64,000 nucleotides of DNA from Protula sp. h YS-2021 (GCA_949752745.1 OX457031.1:44952269-45016268), one strand, 5' to 3'; shown: positions 1 through 12,690, counted from the first letter of the stretch. Notes: generated from the letters alone by a model not told the origin. Made by a program: numbers and translations.

Positions 1-2218
1 TGAAAAAAAAAGAGTACCGCCAGATAAGGTATTGCATTTATTCAAAACGTGCCTCGTAGTGCAGGGTAATCTTGAAGCAATATGAAAACGTGTTTAGGTA
101 TTTTGTTTACTATTATATGTTTTTTAGATATTCAAGCCACAATCATAACGCTTTATACCTAAGACAGAATATAATCAAGAAAAGAATAGGGAAAGGTTTT
201 ATTTTCTGTTCTGTTTCGGTTTCCGTTTTCTTCCATTCCTTTTCTTCCCTTTCCTTTTGTCGTTCTTTTTTTTCTTCACGCGTTCTAAGTCTTTTTAAAT
301 TACGATTATGCCTTACAACGAATTAAATCAGTTTGAAATAAAAGCTTATGAGTGTCCCTTCCCTAACCCATTCTTTCCTGAGTACACTGTCGTTTTAACC
401 TAGCCGTCCTTTGGTGTTTAACACCAACGGTGTACTGCATTATCGCGGCAAGCATCGAACTACTCGCCTCCGACTGTACTTTCATCATCATTGCATATTT
501 CCATTACCAAAGTCAATGTAAGAAAAAAATAAGGTGACTTTCACTAAAGCTCAGGTTCAGGGTAATTCATTAATTAATTAATTAATTAAAACGACGAGCC
601 TATAATAACACCGCTGAACTTCCACACTGGACTCGGGACCGCCCATGTCACTTCCACCCTAACCCCGCTTAGAGGCATTATAGGTATACGCAGACTGTAA
701 TACACAGTCATCATATTTTATATGATACCAGCACCTTGATGAAAATACGAATCATATATCACCACAAACCAGAAGGTCACCTGCTTAATTTGCCACAGAT
801 AAAAATATACATTTTTGATTGGAACATTTAAAAAAGATCTTTAAAAAATATCCATTTTTAACAGGCCATTCTTGTATGACCCAGACAACTTGACATGTAT
901 TAAGAGCATCAGTAACGAGATCAGTGCCTTTAGCCTGCAGTTTTAACATCACTGTTCCGAGGTGACGAAAAAGCTGTTGATTTTTTATTTATTTATTTGC
1001 TTTTAAAGACATCTGCAAGTTACGCAACATAATACATTGAACTGTTTTAGACAATATATTGTGAAAACTCGGTTAACCTCTCTTTTTGTGTTTTCTAAAT
1101 TTAACTCTTGGCAGTGCATATATGTCATCCCATAACCAGCCCAGCACACTAAGCCACCACAGCGCCAAATCATTTATCTCCTTTTCAAATTTCAGAATTT
1201 TATTTGAGAATATATTTTTTTCCTGCTTTTGGCTGACTGATGTGCTCAGGCTATTTTTGTACACGTCACAATCCCGTTGATTGTGAGAGACAACAAAAGT
1301 ACTTAGAACAGTGAATAATTAAGGCATCTTAAACTAAACATGTACGGAGAAAATCAAATAAAAAACCATACACACAACAGGTGTACCTATATTTATAATT
1401 TAATTTTTCTTGGGTAGCTCTCATTATTATTGTTATTATTATTGTTATTATTGTTATTAATATTTTTATTAAGTTTCCCTAATAACTACCCTCTTGCTAA
1501 AAGAAGCGTAAAGTACATTTACCTTAGCAAGTAATGTATCAAATTCCCTTTACAATTCCTGTTTTTTACCTAAGGCGTTTTGTTTTATCGTTTATTAATT
1601 TGTATTTTCAAACAGGTAGCAGGGTATTACAATAAATATTGAACTTGAATTTTCCTAAAAGACGTATATATTTTCATGATGTTCTTTGAAACTTTACAAT
1701 GTTACAATATCGCATAAAAATTAAAAAAAAATGAAGTGTCAAAAAATACACAAACATTCATCACACTGCATATAGTTTACTTTGTATTAAAGAGATCATA
1801 ACTTATGTAATGCTATATTGTATTTTGATTGAAAGTGTAAGAGAAAAGATATTATGTAATCGGATTGTGCAATAACATAATACAACATGAAAGATAAAGG
1901 AGTTTTTCTCTTTTTTTTTCAGTCTTCCTCACCACACCATAGAAGGAATTTTAATGGTACTAAATCACACTACATTGCACAGGTTGAGCCCAAAAAGTCA
2001 GACATTACTGGACAAATTTGTCACCGCATCGTTACTAAAAATAAAACTGAGTTGCATGACACATACACAAAAAAAAACACGCAAAAAAGAGGCAACTGGT
2101 GCATAAAATTTATTGCATGACCTTTTTCTCACCTTCGAAATGTTTTCTATTTATAGAAAATTTCGTTAGGTTGAAAAGGCTGGAACCGAGAAATTCTATT
2201 GGAATTATATTACTACAG
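1..2218. other. AT-rich stretch without recognisable gene
   Basis: No coding region or exon with family similarity was recognised on either strand. Open frames here are short and low in complexity. Visible landmarks are a (TTAA)n-like run near 570-590 and an ATT/GTT-rich microsatellite around 1426-1470. If MLH1 continues leftward, this stretch is either in its intron 8 or beyond the gene; the sequence does not decide which. Confidence 0.5.
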
Positions 2219-2983
2219 ACATAAATTTGACATGTTGACTCACAAAATGCAGGTTTCTAAACATAACTGTGGCATGCCTACTTACAGAACACAGATTACT
2301 ACAGACATAACTGTGACCTGTTGACTCACACAACGCAGATTACTACAGACATAAATGTAACATGTTGACTTACAACGTAGATTATTACACATAAATGTCA
2401 CATGTTGACTCTCCCATCGCAGATTATTAGACAGAAATGTGACATGTTGACTCACAGAACGCAGATTATGAGACAAAAATGTCACATGTTGACTCAAAAC
2501 GCAGATTATTAGGCATAAATGTGACATGTTGACTCATAGAACTCAGATTACTACAGACAGAAATGTGCCATGTTGACTCACAAACCGCTGATTACTACAG
2601 ACATAAATGTGACATGTTGACTCACGCAACGCAGATCACTAGACATAAATGCGACATGTTAGCTCACAGAACGAAGATTACTACAGACAGAAATGTGACA
2701 TGTTGACTTATAATGCAGATCACTAGAGACATAAATATGACATGTTGACTCACAGAACACAGATTACTACAGACATAACTGACATGTTGATTTACAAAAG
2801 GCACGTTACTACAGACATAATTGTGACATGTTAGCTCACAGAACGAAGATTACTACAGACATAAATGTGAGATGTTGACTCACAGAACGCAGATTACTAC
2901 AGACAGAACTGTGACATGTTGACTCACACAACGCCGATCAACAGAGACAGAATTGTGACATGTTGACTCACAAAACGTCCACA
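2219..2983. repeat. 44-bp minisatellite (first block)
   Basis: About 17 diverged tandem copies of a 44-bp unit built around ACATAAATGTGACATGTTGA followed by CTCACAGAACGCAGATTACT. The array is interrupted at about 2984 by a GC-terminated repeat element and resumes at 3900-4028 with about three more copies. The element therefore inserted into a pre-existing array. Short open frames here follow from the repeats and are not genes. Confidence 0.9.
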
Positions 2984-3899
2984 TATTCCCCACAGGCCCC
3001 CCGTCAGTTAAACACGGCCATCAATAGTCAATCAAGAGATGAAATTTTTCAAGTCCAGTTGGTGCATTTTCCTTGAACGAACCTGGCCTATTTACAATAA
3101 CGATCTGTGTTTGTTCCCATAGAAGATGCATACCAAGATTCATTAAAATCCCTGCAATTGTTCTTGAGATATCGTGTTAACAAATTCATTAAGATGCTGA
3201 ATAATTTCCAGGATTTGATAAATTTCAAAGTCTATATGGTTCATTTTCCTTGGACCAACCTAATTCATTTACAATACCGATCCTTGTTAGTGTGCATAGA
3301 AGCTACACGCCAAGTTTCATTAAAATTCCTGCAGTTGTTCTTGAGATATCGTGTTAACAAACTCATTCCGATGCTGCATAATATTAAGAATTTGGTAAAT
3401 TTTTAAAGTCCATTTGGTTCGTTTTTCTTGGGCCAACGTAACCCATTTACCATACCGATCCTTGTTAGTGCCCACAGAAGCTACACACCAAGTTTCACTA
3501 AAATCCTTCCAGTTGTTCTTGAGATATCCAGCTGTTCCATTTCCTTGGACAAACCTGGCCCATTTACAATACCGATCTGTGTTTGTTCCCGTTGAAGCGA
3601 CATACCAAGTTTCATTAAAATCCTTGCAGCAGTTTTTAAGTTATCGTGTTAACAAGCTCACACAACATTCAATCAAGAGCTGAAATTTTCTAGTCAAGCT
3701 GGACCATTTTCCTTGGACAAACCTGGCCCAATCACAATTCCGATCTGTGTTTGTTTCCACAGAAGCTACATATCAAGTTTCATTGAAATCCTTGCAGCAG
3801 TTTTTAAGTTATCGTGTTAACAAGCTGTTGATGACAGACCGCCAGACCGACACGCGGTCGATCGCAAATATTCCCCACAGTTTCTACTTGTGGGGAATA
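2984..3899. mobile_element. Internally repeated element with inverted ends (family A, copy 1)
   Basis: The element starts TATTCCCCACAG and ends CTTGTGGGGAATA, a short inverted terminal match. It holds about five tandem copies of a unit of roughly 178 bp (core: ACAATACCGATCTGTGTTTG, then CAAGTTTCATTAAAATCC and TATCGTGTTAACAA). Near its right end is a GACAGACCGCCAGACCGACA-type tract. A shorter copy lies at 21012-21435. It splits the 44-bp minisatellite, which supports insertion. Class and mechanism are unknown; a non-autonomous DNA element is inferred from the inverted ends. Confidence 0.65.
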
Positions 3900-4028
3900 A
3901 ATGAGACATGTTACCTCAGAGAACGCCGATCACCATAGACATAAATGTGACATGTTGACTCACAGAAAGCAGATTACCTCAGACATAAATATGACATGTT
4001 GACTTACAGAACGCAGATTACTATAGAC
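3900..4028. repeat. 44-bp minisatellite (second block)
   Basis: Continuation of the 44-bp array after the inserted family A element. Units again contain AAATGTGACATGTTGACTCA followed by CAGAAAGCAGATTACCTCAG. Confidence 0.85.
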
Positions 4029-4639
4029 GATGCAGAATAGGCTACATTTAGAACGTATAAGATGAACTCATAATTGACACAGTGATTATTCTAGGATGAA
4101 AAAATGGGGGTCATTTGACTGCCCTTCCAATCTTTTTATGGAGGTTTTAGGAGCAAGGGGGGCTTTATTTTGGTTCCTTATTAATATGTGAGGTTTCTAG
4201 TTAACTACAGAACAAAAATACACATACGTAAGTTAAAGATACGGTGTTTTCAAAACAATACAACTCTTTATTATGCTACAAGTTAAAAATAATTTCAAAA
4301 TAAACTGAAAAATACTGATTTAAATTGTTGCAAATTGGAGATTTTTTTTTAAATTGTCCCCAGTCTAGGAAAAAAACGGAGATTTTAGAAAAAGTATCGG
4401 GCCATTTTGTCCCCTGATGCCCAAAAATGGGGTCATATTTTACAAAAAGGGTGGGGGTGGGGTTCTCACCAATGCCCGGCCCTGGAATAATCACTGTTAA
4501 CATACAACTTACTGAACAGTCTTTACAATGAACTGAAATTGCACTTATCTACTTAATATGAAAAAATAATGACTGCATAATGTAACCTTTTCTTCACTTC
4601 AACCTCGGCTGTAATAACGCAACCATATTTTATATGCAT
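4029..4639. other. Non-coding stretch, nothing recognised
   Basis: No exon, repeat family or RNA gene was recognised between the minisatellite and the LINE 3' end. An open frame on the minus strand (75 codons) has no recognisable similarity. Confidence 0.4.
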
Positions 4640-4645
4640 AAGTGT

Positions 4646-4693
4646 TATTATTATTATTATTATTATAATTACTATTATTATTATTATTATTAG
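4646..4693. repeat. ATT microsatellite at LINE 3' end
   Basis: Imperfect (ATT)n run. On the element's strand it reads (AAT)n immediately after the 3' UTR, as is common for CR1/L2-like LINE 3' ends. Confidence 0.8.
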
Positions 4694-4789
4694 AGTCTTT
4701 TATATTGCGCCCATTAAGAACTTGCAACTGAGCGCACAATAAGGTTAAAACGACATAAAAGAAAAAAAACGGCATAAAGAAAGTAAATC

Positions 4790-5040
4790 TACAATACTAA
4801 TACTGACTAGGAGCAAATTTAAAATAGGTTAAATATAAATACTAACAAAGATGAACACAGACACACTGTAATGCTGCCAATACTAAAGGTACAAATTTAA
4901 AATAGCTTTAAATACATAATACTGACAGAGATGGACACAGACACAATGTAATAATGAAAATACTAAAGGTGCAATTTGAAATAGCTTTAAATACATAACA
5001 CTGACAAAGATGAATATAGACCCATTGTAATACTGACATA
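4790..5040 (-). repeat. Tandem units of about 100 bp in LINE 3' UTR
   Basis: Three diverged copies of a unit containing AATACTGACAGAGATGGACA followed by CAGACACAATGTAAT and AAATAGCTTTAAATACATAA. Confidence 0.7.
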
Positions 5041-5049
5041 CAGCATGAG

Positions 5050-5093
5050 GTAAATGTTATATTAATTTCCACCAGAAATTAATATAACATTTA
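5050..5093 (-). repeat. Perfect 19-bp hairpin at LINE ORF2 stop
   Basis: TAAATGTTATATTAATTTC (5051-5069) is the exact reverse complement of 5075-5093, with a 5-nt loop. The ORF2 stop codon lies inside the arm. It may be a 3'-end structure used for reverse transcription; that role is inferred. Confidence 0.85.
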
Positions 5094-7969
5094 AAGATGC
5101 GTTTTGAGGGTACGCTTAAACTCTCTCAAGGTCGAGCAACTCCTAATATGCAGTGGCAACTTATTCCACAGTTTGGTGGCGATGGTGGAAAAAGCTTTAT
5201 CCCCATATCTGTTAAGTGTTCTCCGGCGCTGAGTAGGCGCTGGTCTGTAGAACGCAGGTTGCGAGCTGGTTGATACCACATCAGCAAATCCGATATATAA
5301 TCGGGTGCCATGCCATGTCGCTATTTAAAAACAAGTGCTAGCACTTTGAAATCAGCCCTTTCCTTGATGGGTAACCAATGCAAATTCTGGAGGATGTTCA
5401 TGAAACTCACACTTGAGTCACGTCTCTGATTCACTACAACACGGGCAGCGTCATTCATTACCATTTGTAACTCATGCAACAGGTATTTAGGAAGTGCTGT
5501 TATCAGACTGTTGCAAGAATCAAGCCTAGATATTACTAACGCGTGGACTATCAGCTTTGCGGTCTTGATGGTGAGTTATCGTCTGACCCTGCGTATCCAA
5601 GACAAATAATAATAACAACTCTTGCGAGTGTCATTTACATGAGGTCCATACTTAAAGTGGAGTCCATTAATACGCCTAAGTTTTTTACCACATCCGATCT
5701 TTTAATACTTTCGTTTTCCAGATAAAGGGCGTCGGTCACAATTTTGTTTTGGTTACGGGTGCTTGACAAAACTAAAAACTCAGTTTTTTCAGGATTCAAT
5801 TTTAGCTTATTTCGAAACATCAATTTTTGTATAGATGTTATGGATGTCTCTAAAAGTTGCCTGGCGCTGAGTTGGTGTTCGCGTATGAGTGATGAAATTT
5901 TCAGGAGTTGGGTGTTATCCGCGTAGCAATGAAATATAAGCAATAAAAATCTGACAAGTTGGCCAAGAGGCAATATAGTCACTATAAAGTCTAGGGCCAA
6001 GTTTGCTTCCCTGTGGAACCGAACAGTTAAGACTCACTGGCTCGGAATATTGGGAGGCGACTTTGACTTCCATACTACGACCAGACAGGTAAGATTCAAA
6101 CCATTCCAAGGCGACACCCTGAATCTTTAGGGTATGTTCTAGTCTGTGAAGTAAAATCTTATGGTCCACAGTATCAAATGCCGCTTAAAGGTCTAGTAAG
6201 GACATAAGTACAATCTCATTGCTATCCAAGGCCATATAGATACTATTGAACACAGAAATAAGAGCAGTTTCGGTGCTGTGTCTTGCTCGATACTCCGATT
6301 AGAATTTTTCGCTTAAGGAATTTGTGTCTAAGTGTTCAGTTATTTGAAGCCCTACTGCATCCCCAATCACCTTGCTTATGTAGGGTAAATTCGACACGGG
6401 TCTGTAGTTTTTAAGCACCCGATCCGATGACGGTTTCTTAAGCAGAGGCTTCACAATTGCCTTCTTATAAATAGGTGGCACGTATCCAGACTGCAGAGAC
6501 AGATTGACTATTCTCGTAACAACTGGTGTGAGACCATCTACACAACGTTTAATTAGTTGTGTAGGCAATGAATCGAGTTCGCAGTATTTATCTCCAGATT
6601 TTAATAAAAGCGCTTTTACCCCATCTGTCGTAAGTTCGTCGTAGTTTTGCATTGGCGGAGCAGCTACGGCTGAATCGAATTCGAAGGCACCTGCTATGTC
6701 CACAGTAAAGGAAGCTCGTATGCGATCAACCTTAGCTGTAAAAAACTCACTGAATTGTTGAGCGAGTGCAGACGCGGATTTGTGCTCGGGCAGTGGGTTA
6801 ACCTGTTTTCTTTTCATGGCCTGATTAATACAGCAGTAAAGTTCACGAGAGTTGCCTTTTTTCTCCACTATCACATTTTGGTAATATTTGGATTTTTCAA
6901 CCCTGGATATGTTTTTCCATTCATTTCTGCTGCGACGGCACCACCAGTAGTCACTCATGTTACCGGTTTTACGGTACCGAAGTTCCTTCACCCGAGATTG
7001 CGTTTTGCCTGTAGTACAGTTTCATTGTACCATGGTTCCCGTTTCTCTATCCTAGCGAGACGTTTTACAATCGGTGCATGCTTGTCTAAAAGTTGTTTAA
7101 GATCGTCGTTATATGACAACGACGGCTCGTCCACGGTCATGTTTTGGTAATTCGTCATTATATTAGTCAAAGACAGGTCAAGCTTAAATGAGTCGATATC
7201 AATGGTATCTGGTTTGCAGTATGATATCTCCCTTCTCTGATGGTCCGGAATGGGCATTGATACCTCGCAACTAATCAGGAAATGATCTGAAATAAGTGCA
7301 CTTATTTTAATGTTGTTTATGTTAAGCTCGTCCCGATTCCGGATGATGAAAAGATCAACTGTATGACCTTTAACATGCGTGGGTTTATCTACGTGCTGTT
7401 GTAATCCAAACGCACTTAACAGATCGCTAAACTTCTGCGTACAGCTGTTTCTGTTAGTGTCCCAGTGAATGTTAAAATCTCCGACAAAAATAATTGGTGA
7501 AACCACTAGCGTGATGTCCTCCAAAAAAAGCAGTAAACTCCTCCAAGAACAAAGATAGAGATGTCGATGGCGGACGATGAACGGCAACCAAGCGCAGGTA
7601 GTGTGGAGGCGTGGATAGGGATATCATTACATGTTCGAAGGTAGACTGTTGATTAGTGCTAGTCAATAAGGGTTTATACTGCTCATTGCAAAGAACAGCA
7701 ACCCCACCCCCTGGTCGATCAGTACGGTCGACCCGGAGTATCGTGTATCCCGCACAGCATAATTCGTGCGATTCATACATATCCCCCTCCTTTAGCCTTT
7801 GATGTGGGTGTATTTTCAAGCGACTCCACTTTAGTGTCTCTGTCTCTTTTTCATATGGACTTTATTTAAATCTGAATTTTGTTTTTGAAAGTTTTGAGCT
7901 CTTCATTAAGAATTCGTAAAAAAAACTGTTGTCTATCTTCAAATGATTCATACCAATTGTTTTTCTAGG

Positions 7970-8175
7970 TATCCCGACATAAGGTCCAGTGGCAGAAGGT
8001 CCACGACAGAAGGTCCAACGGCAGAAGGTCCACGACACAAGGTCGAGCGGCAGAAGGTCCACGAAATAATGCCCAGTGGCAGAAGATCCACGACAGAAGG
8101 TCCAGGACAGAAGGCCCAGGACAGAATGTGTAGCAACAGAAGGTCCAAAAAAGGTCCAGCGACAAAACGTCCAAA
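7970..8175. repeat. 14-15-bp minisatellite
   Basis: About 12 degenerate copies of GGTCCACGACAGAA. The alternative reading frames it opens on both strands are repeat artefacts. Confidence 0.85.
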
Positions 8176-9085
8176 TGTAAATTTTGGGGCAACTTAATAA
8201 CTAAGATCGAATAAACTTTTATCTTGTAAAAGAAATTTATTATGTTGAAAAAATGTCTAACAATTTACATATCAACATGTCACATTACATTACTTTAAAA
8301 CGTGCAATACCTCGAATGAACAGAAAGTTCGATCACTATTCTAACACAACAAACAAGAACAACTTTTAGGCTGTTGACTTTTAAAAACCTTAATTACTAT
8401 CTATCACAATTCTAGTTCATTTTTTATAGCATATTTTCCAATGACTGTCATTGTCTATTCATCCCCTTCTTGATTTTCACGGTTTACAGGCTTCCATCTT
8501 ATGTTATGTCCAACTCCAGGTAAAAACTCTTCCACAGTCTTTCGGGGAGGCGCGGTCTTGGCACAGGGTTTTTAGATGCTGTTGTAGTCTTCTGTACTCC
8601 AGACGCGTACGCTTTTTAAGGGGCTGTCCGCACCGGCCATGGTTCGAACAGCGCAAAATCGTCCTGCTTAATGGCGCGGATTAGAATCCAGATAGAGGGG
8701 TGGGTGTAACCTAATCACCCATGTCTAATTACAACACAGCACACCTGTATATAACTACAATACAACGCACTACATCGGCATTTGAAGCGCCCGATCAATT
8801 GCAATGACTCATAAGTAATTGTACACCAAGCATACTGTGATGATGTAGGGCTTTTAAACTCTACTAATCCTGACATGATGTAGAGCTTTCAACTTCAATT
8901 AATATCTACTTATTTCCAGTAATAAAACTCTATAATCTTTAAAGGAAATCGAACGGGAATAATTCTTATTTAGAAAATATTGCAAACCTGGACCTTTTAT
9001 CGGAGTGCCTTATTTGGACCTCCTGTCGCTGGACGTTTTGACGTGGATTCGTTTTTCTAACATTCAGTAACACAGCGCTTTCGCA
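8176..9085. other. Non-coding stretch, nothing recognised
   Basis: AT-rich sequence without a recognisable exon, RNA gene or repeat family on either strand. Confidence 0.4.
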
Positions 9086-9261
9086 ATAAACATACCGGGA
9101 GTTTTCGAAAAGCAGCCCCCCCCCCCCCCCGGGGCTTCTATTTGGTTTTAAAATGGTCACACTAAAAATGGTTTCCGAATAAAAGCCCCCTCTGTTCGAT
9201 CTCTTGTCTTGAGTACCCCCTGAGTATATACTCTTACTACTGATACGGTTGATCCTTCTGC

Positions 9262-10915
9262 CTGCACAAGGCAAACCCCCTACCCCCGCCTCCTCCAGTC
9301 TGCACACAGCAACCCCCTTACTCCCACCTCCTCCAGTCTGCACACAGCAACCCCCTTACTCCCGCCTCCTTCATTCTGCACACAGCAACCCCCTTACTCC
9401 CGCCTCCTCCAGTCTGCACACAGCAACCCCCTTACTCCCGCCTCCTTCAGTCTGCACACAGCAACCCCCTCCCCTACTCCCGCCTCCTCCAGTCTGCACA
9501 AAGCAACCCCCTTACTCCTGCCTCCTTTAGTGTGAACACAGCAACCCCCTTACTCCCGCCTCCTTCAGTCTGCACACAGCAACCCCCTTACTCCCGCCTC
9601 CTCGAGTGTGCACACAGCAACCCCCTCCCCTACTCCCGCCTCCTCCAGTCTGCACAAAGCAACCCCCTTCTCCCGCCTCCTTCAGTCTGCACAAGGCAAC
9701 CCCCTTACTCCTGCCTCCTTTAGTGTGAACACAGCAACCCCCTTACTCCCGCCTCCTTCAGTCTGCACACAGCAACCCCCTTACTCCCGCCTCCTCGAGT
9801 GTGCACACAGCAACCCCCTCCCCTACTCCCGCCTCCTCCAGTCTGCACAAAGCAACCCCCTTCTCCCACCTCCTTCAGTCTGCACAAAGCAACCTCCCTA
9901 TTCCCGCCTCCTTCAGTCTGCACAAAGCAACCCCCTACTCCCGCCTCCTTCGGTCTGCACAAAGCAAACCCCCGTACTCCCACCTCCTTCGGTCTGCACA
10001 CAGCAAACCCCCTACTCGAGGCTCCTTCAGTCTGCACAAAGCAACCCCCTACTCCCACCTCCTTCAGTATGAACAAAGCAAACCCCCGTACTCCCACCTC
10101 CTTCGGTCTGCACAAAGCAAACCCCCTACTCCCGCCTCCTTCGGTCTGCACAAAGCAAACCCCCTACTCCCACCTCCTTCAGTCTGCACAAAGCAACCCC
10201 CTACTCCCACCTCCTTCTGTCTGCACACAGCAACCCCCTTACTCCCACCTCCTTCAGTCTGCACAAAGCAACCCCCTACTCCCGCCTCCTTCGGTCTGCA
10301 CAAAGCAACCCCCCTACTCCCGCCTCCTTCGGTCTGCACAAAGCAAACCCCCTACTCAAGCCTCCTTCAGTCTGCACAAAGCAACCCCCTACTCCCGCCT
10401 CCTTCGGTCTGCACAAAGCAAACCCCCTACTCCCGCCTCCTTCGGTCTGCACAAAGCAAACCCCCTACTTAAGCCTCCTTCAGTCTGCACAAAGCAACCC
10501 CCTACTCCCACCTCCTTCAGTATGAACAAAGCAAACCCCCGTACTCCCACCTCCTTCGGTCTGCACAAAGCAAACCCCCTACTCCCGCCTCCTTCGGTCT
10601 GCACAAAGCAAACCCCCTACTCCCACCTCCTTCAGTCTGCACAAAGCAACCCCCTACTCCCACCTCCTTCTGTCTGCACACAGCAACCCCCTTACTCCCA
10701 CCTCCTTCAGTCTGCACAAAGCAACCCCCTACTCCCGCCTCCTTCGGTCTGCACAAAGCACACCCCCTACTCCCGCCTCCTTCAGTCTGCACAAAGTAAC
10801 CCCCCCCCTCCCCACTCCCGCCTCCTTCAGTCTGCACAAAGCAACCCTCTACTCCCACCTCCTTCAGTCTGCACAAAGCAACCCCCTTACTCCCGCCTCC
10901 TTCAGTCTGCCACCC
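9262..10915. repeat. 38-bp C-rich minisatellite, about 43 copies
   Basis: Tandem units of about 38 bp (CTTACTCCCGCCTCCTTCAG then TCTGCACAAAGCAACCCC), with small indels. The plus strand is almost free of G-runs and the minus strand is purine-rich. A block is repeated at larger scale: the run with CAGTATGAACAAAGCAAACC occurs near 10065 and again near 10518. Long open frames (up to 390 codons) arise because indels shift between frames without stops; they are not genes. Confidence 0.95.
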
Positions 10916-11219
10916 GGCAACTCCGGAGTATAACTCGACTCGCAGCCACGGCCCCTCGGTGTTACAAATAAGACTTAGCTTGTTTGTGAATGAACAGATT
11001 AAGAAAGCAGAGTCGAGTCGACTGTAGACTATGCTTTCACTGTTTTTTGTTACATGGGGCACTTTTTCCAGAGATTTCTTATTCCCACTTGCAAACTTCT
11101 TTAGCAACTGGGCATAAGTTTGTAGTTTTTCTAGCAGTTTCTGACACCCCCTTTTTCTTTTTTTCTCTGTTTGGATGATTTCTAGAAAACACCTCCTACA
11201 GTTTTTGACACCGGGAGAT

Positions 11220-11700
11220 GAAATTTGGTGAATCCGCAATTTTTTTTTGGTCTCAAAGGTCAAGGTTAAATTGAGGTCAGAATTATTTTTTTCACAAAAT
11301 GGAAGTACACTTATAGACGATCATCGTCTCGGTGAACTCGTAAATATTTTTGACGTTAACGAAAAAGGTTAAGGTCAAAATGAGGTCAAAATAATTTTCA
11401 ATACGCCTTTTAATCACGAAAAGTGGCCATAAAAAGTGCTCAAATCCCAGTTTGAACATATAAACCGCACCCCGAATCTTGACCTTGAGGGTCAAGGTCA
11501 AAGGTAACGTGACCCTATGTGTCGTTAATTAATATCTCGCTGACCTTGACTTTCTCGGTCGCCGTCAAGGTCAAAAACCGGAAGTGGACCGTTCTCTCGG
11601 AAATGGTTAGAGACAGAGTTACTTTGAGCTCATTTTTAACCCTTTGGGCCAAAGCGACGACAAAGAATTGGTACTGCGTGACTTTGAGCTTCTTAGTAAT
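11220..11700. repeat. GGTCA-rich diverged repeat
   Basis: Repeated GGTCAAGGTCAAA-like words in both orientations (for example GACCTTGAGGGTCAAGGTCA near 11480 and GACCTTGACTTTCTCGGTCG near 11541). It resembles the longer array at 39650-40680 in composition. No gene was recognised. Confidence 0.55.
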
Positions 11701-11925
11701 AATTTAATATAAATATTTTTCTTCATTGGTTTCTGCAAGTGTGTCTATTCCGGTATCTAGCGGAATTCTGTCCAGTAATAACAGATGCCCCGGAGGTTAT
11801 ATTTGGAAACAATTTCCGAACTGAAGCCCCCATGTCCTCTATTTGGTTTTTATATGAGAGTCTCAAAATGTGAAGTTTCCGTTTAGAAGCCCAAGGATTC
11901 TTTTCGGAAACTCGCGGTACATCTG

Positions 11926-12435
11926 AATATCCATAAAACATGAATAATATTCAACCTCGGCGCTATCCCAAGTTGTATTTAATTTACTGATCGATGCTTT
12001 GGTTAATGTCAGCAATAGAGTGATTTTTTTCCAAGGGCAATTCATCGCCGATGGATGATTTCGGGAAAAACATCCACTGATTTCAAATTCTTTATGGTAA
12101 AGTAAACGCGAGAAAACACGCATGCATCAAAATTCTGTTCTCTATCATGTAATTACGAGGTTCACAAATTCTCTAGTTCCTGAATGAAGTATCATTTTGA
12201 TCGATGGGTAAATCAAATGTCAGTAAATTTTGTCATCAATTTGTCACCTAATCCATGCAATTGATTTATTTTCTGTTATATTTATGTTTTCACATCCCAA
12301 GGGAAATAATGTCAACCTGAGGTCGTATCCACTGACGTTCTAGTTCACTATCAGTTATACTGAAGTATTCTATCATTTTTGAGGAATCGCCACACCATTC
12401 TCAAATGCTGAGCGGTCAACCATAAAATACGCATC
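11926..12435. other. Non-coding stretch, nothing recognised
   Basis: No exon or repeat family was recognised. A minus-strand open frame of 86 codons has no recognisable domain. Confidence 0.4.
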
Positions 12436-12690
12436 AGGGGTTGAGATTCTGAGCTGGTCCGGGGCAACCAAGTGAAGGCAAGGGCGACCAAGTGTCGGCA
12501 CGGGAGATCAAGTGTCGACACGAACGACCAAGTGTCGGCACCAGCGACCAAGTGTCGGCACGGGAGACCAAGTGTCGGCACGGGGAACCAAGTGTCGGTA
12601 CGGGAGACCAACTTTTTGCAGGTGGTCGCCCGCGTGGCGACTAATTTATTGGAATATTTTAAAGTAAATAAAAGAAATCAGGAGATGAAG
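12436..12690. repeat. 20-bp minisatellite joined to a dispersed repeat (family E fragment)
   Basis: Eight to nine copies of about 20 bp (CGACCAAGTGTCGGCACGGG) run into a fragment reading GGTCGCCCGCGTGGCGACTA near 12624. The fragment matches the repeats at 34268, 35238 and 42180. Confidence 0.7.

Larger units (their letters stand above)
4640..7830 (-). mobile_element. Degenerate 5'-truncated CR1/L2-like LINE
   Basis: Minus-strand fragments in several frames line up in the order of a non-LTR retrotransposon ORF2: endonuclease (about 7819-7200), reverse transcriptase (about 6990-5640) and a C-terminal tail ending in KTHL and stop at 5091. Visible marks are VGDFNIHWD and SDHFLI of the APE-type endonuclease, NYRPVSNLPYISKVI, TVDHKILLHRL, SVPQGSKLGP, and the catalytic box changed to YADN. 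Stop codons and frameshifts break it, for example before AAFDTVDH near 6184. The 3' UTR holds a 19-bp hairpin, three units of about 100 bp, and ends in an ATT-type microsatellite (4646-4693). The element is dead and lacks ORF1 and the first endonuclease motif, so it is 5'-truncated. Confidence 0.88.
9090..11925. mobile_element. Possible transposon with diverged inverted ends flanking a minisatellite
   Basis: The left edge (ATACCGGGAGTTTTCGAAAAG at 9092, then GGGGCTTCTATTTGG) resembles the reverse complement of the right edge (CTTTTCGGAAACTCGCGGTA ending near 11920, with a GGGCTTCTAAACGG counterpart). About 2.8 kb lies between, including the C-rich 38-bp array. No transposase was recognised. 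The ends are diverged, so the inverted relationship is moderate evidence only. Confidence 0.4.

Noticed and set aside
2219..4028. CRISPR-like array (regular repeats)
   Set aside because: Units are diverged head-to-tail repeats without unique spacers, in a eukaryotic genome.
9249..11263. Open frames up to 390 codons in the C-rich array
   Set aside because: They consist only of 38-bp repeat translations in shifting frames; no start context or domain.
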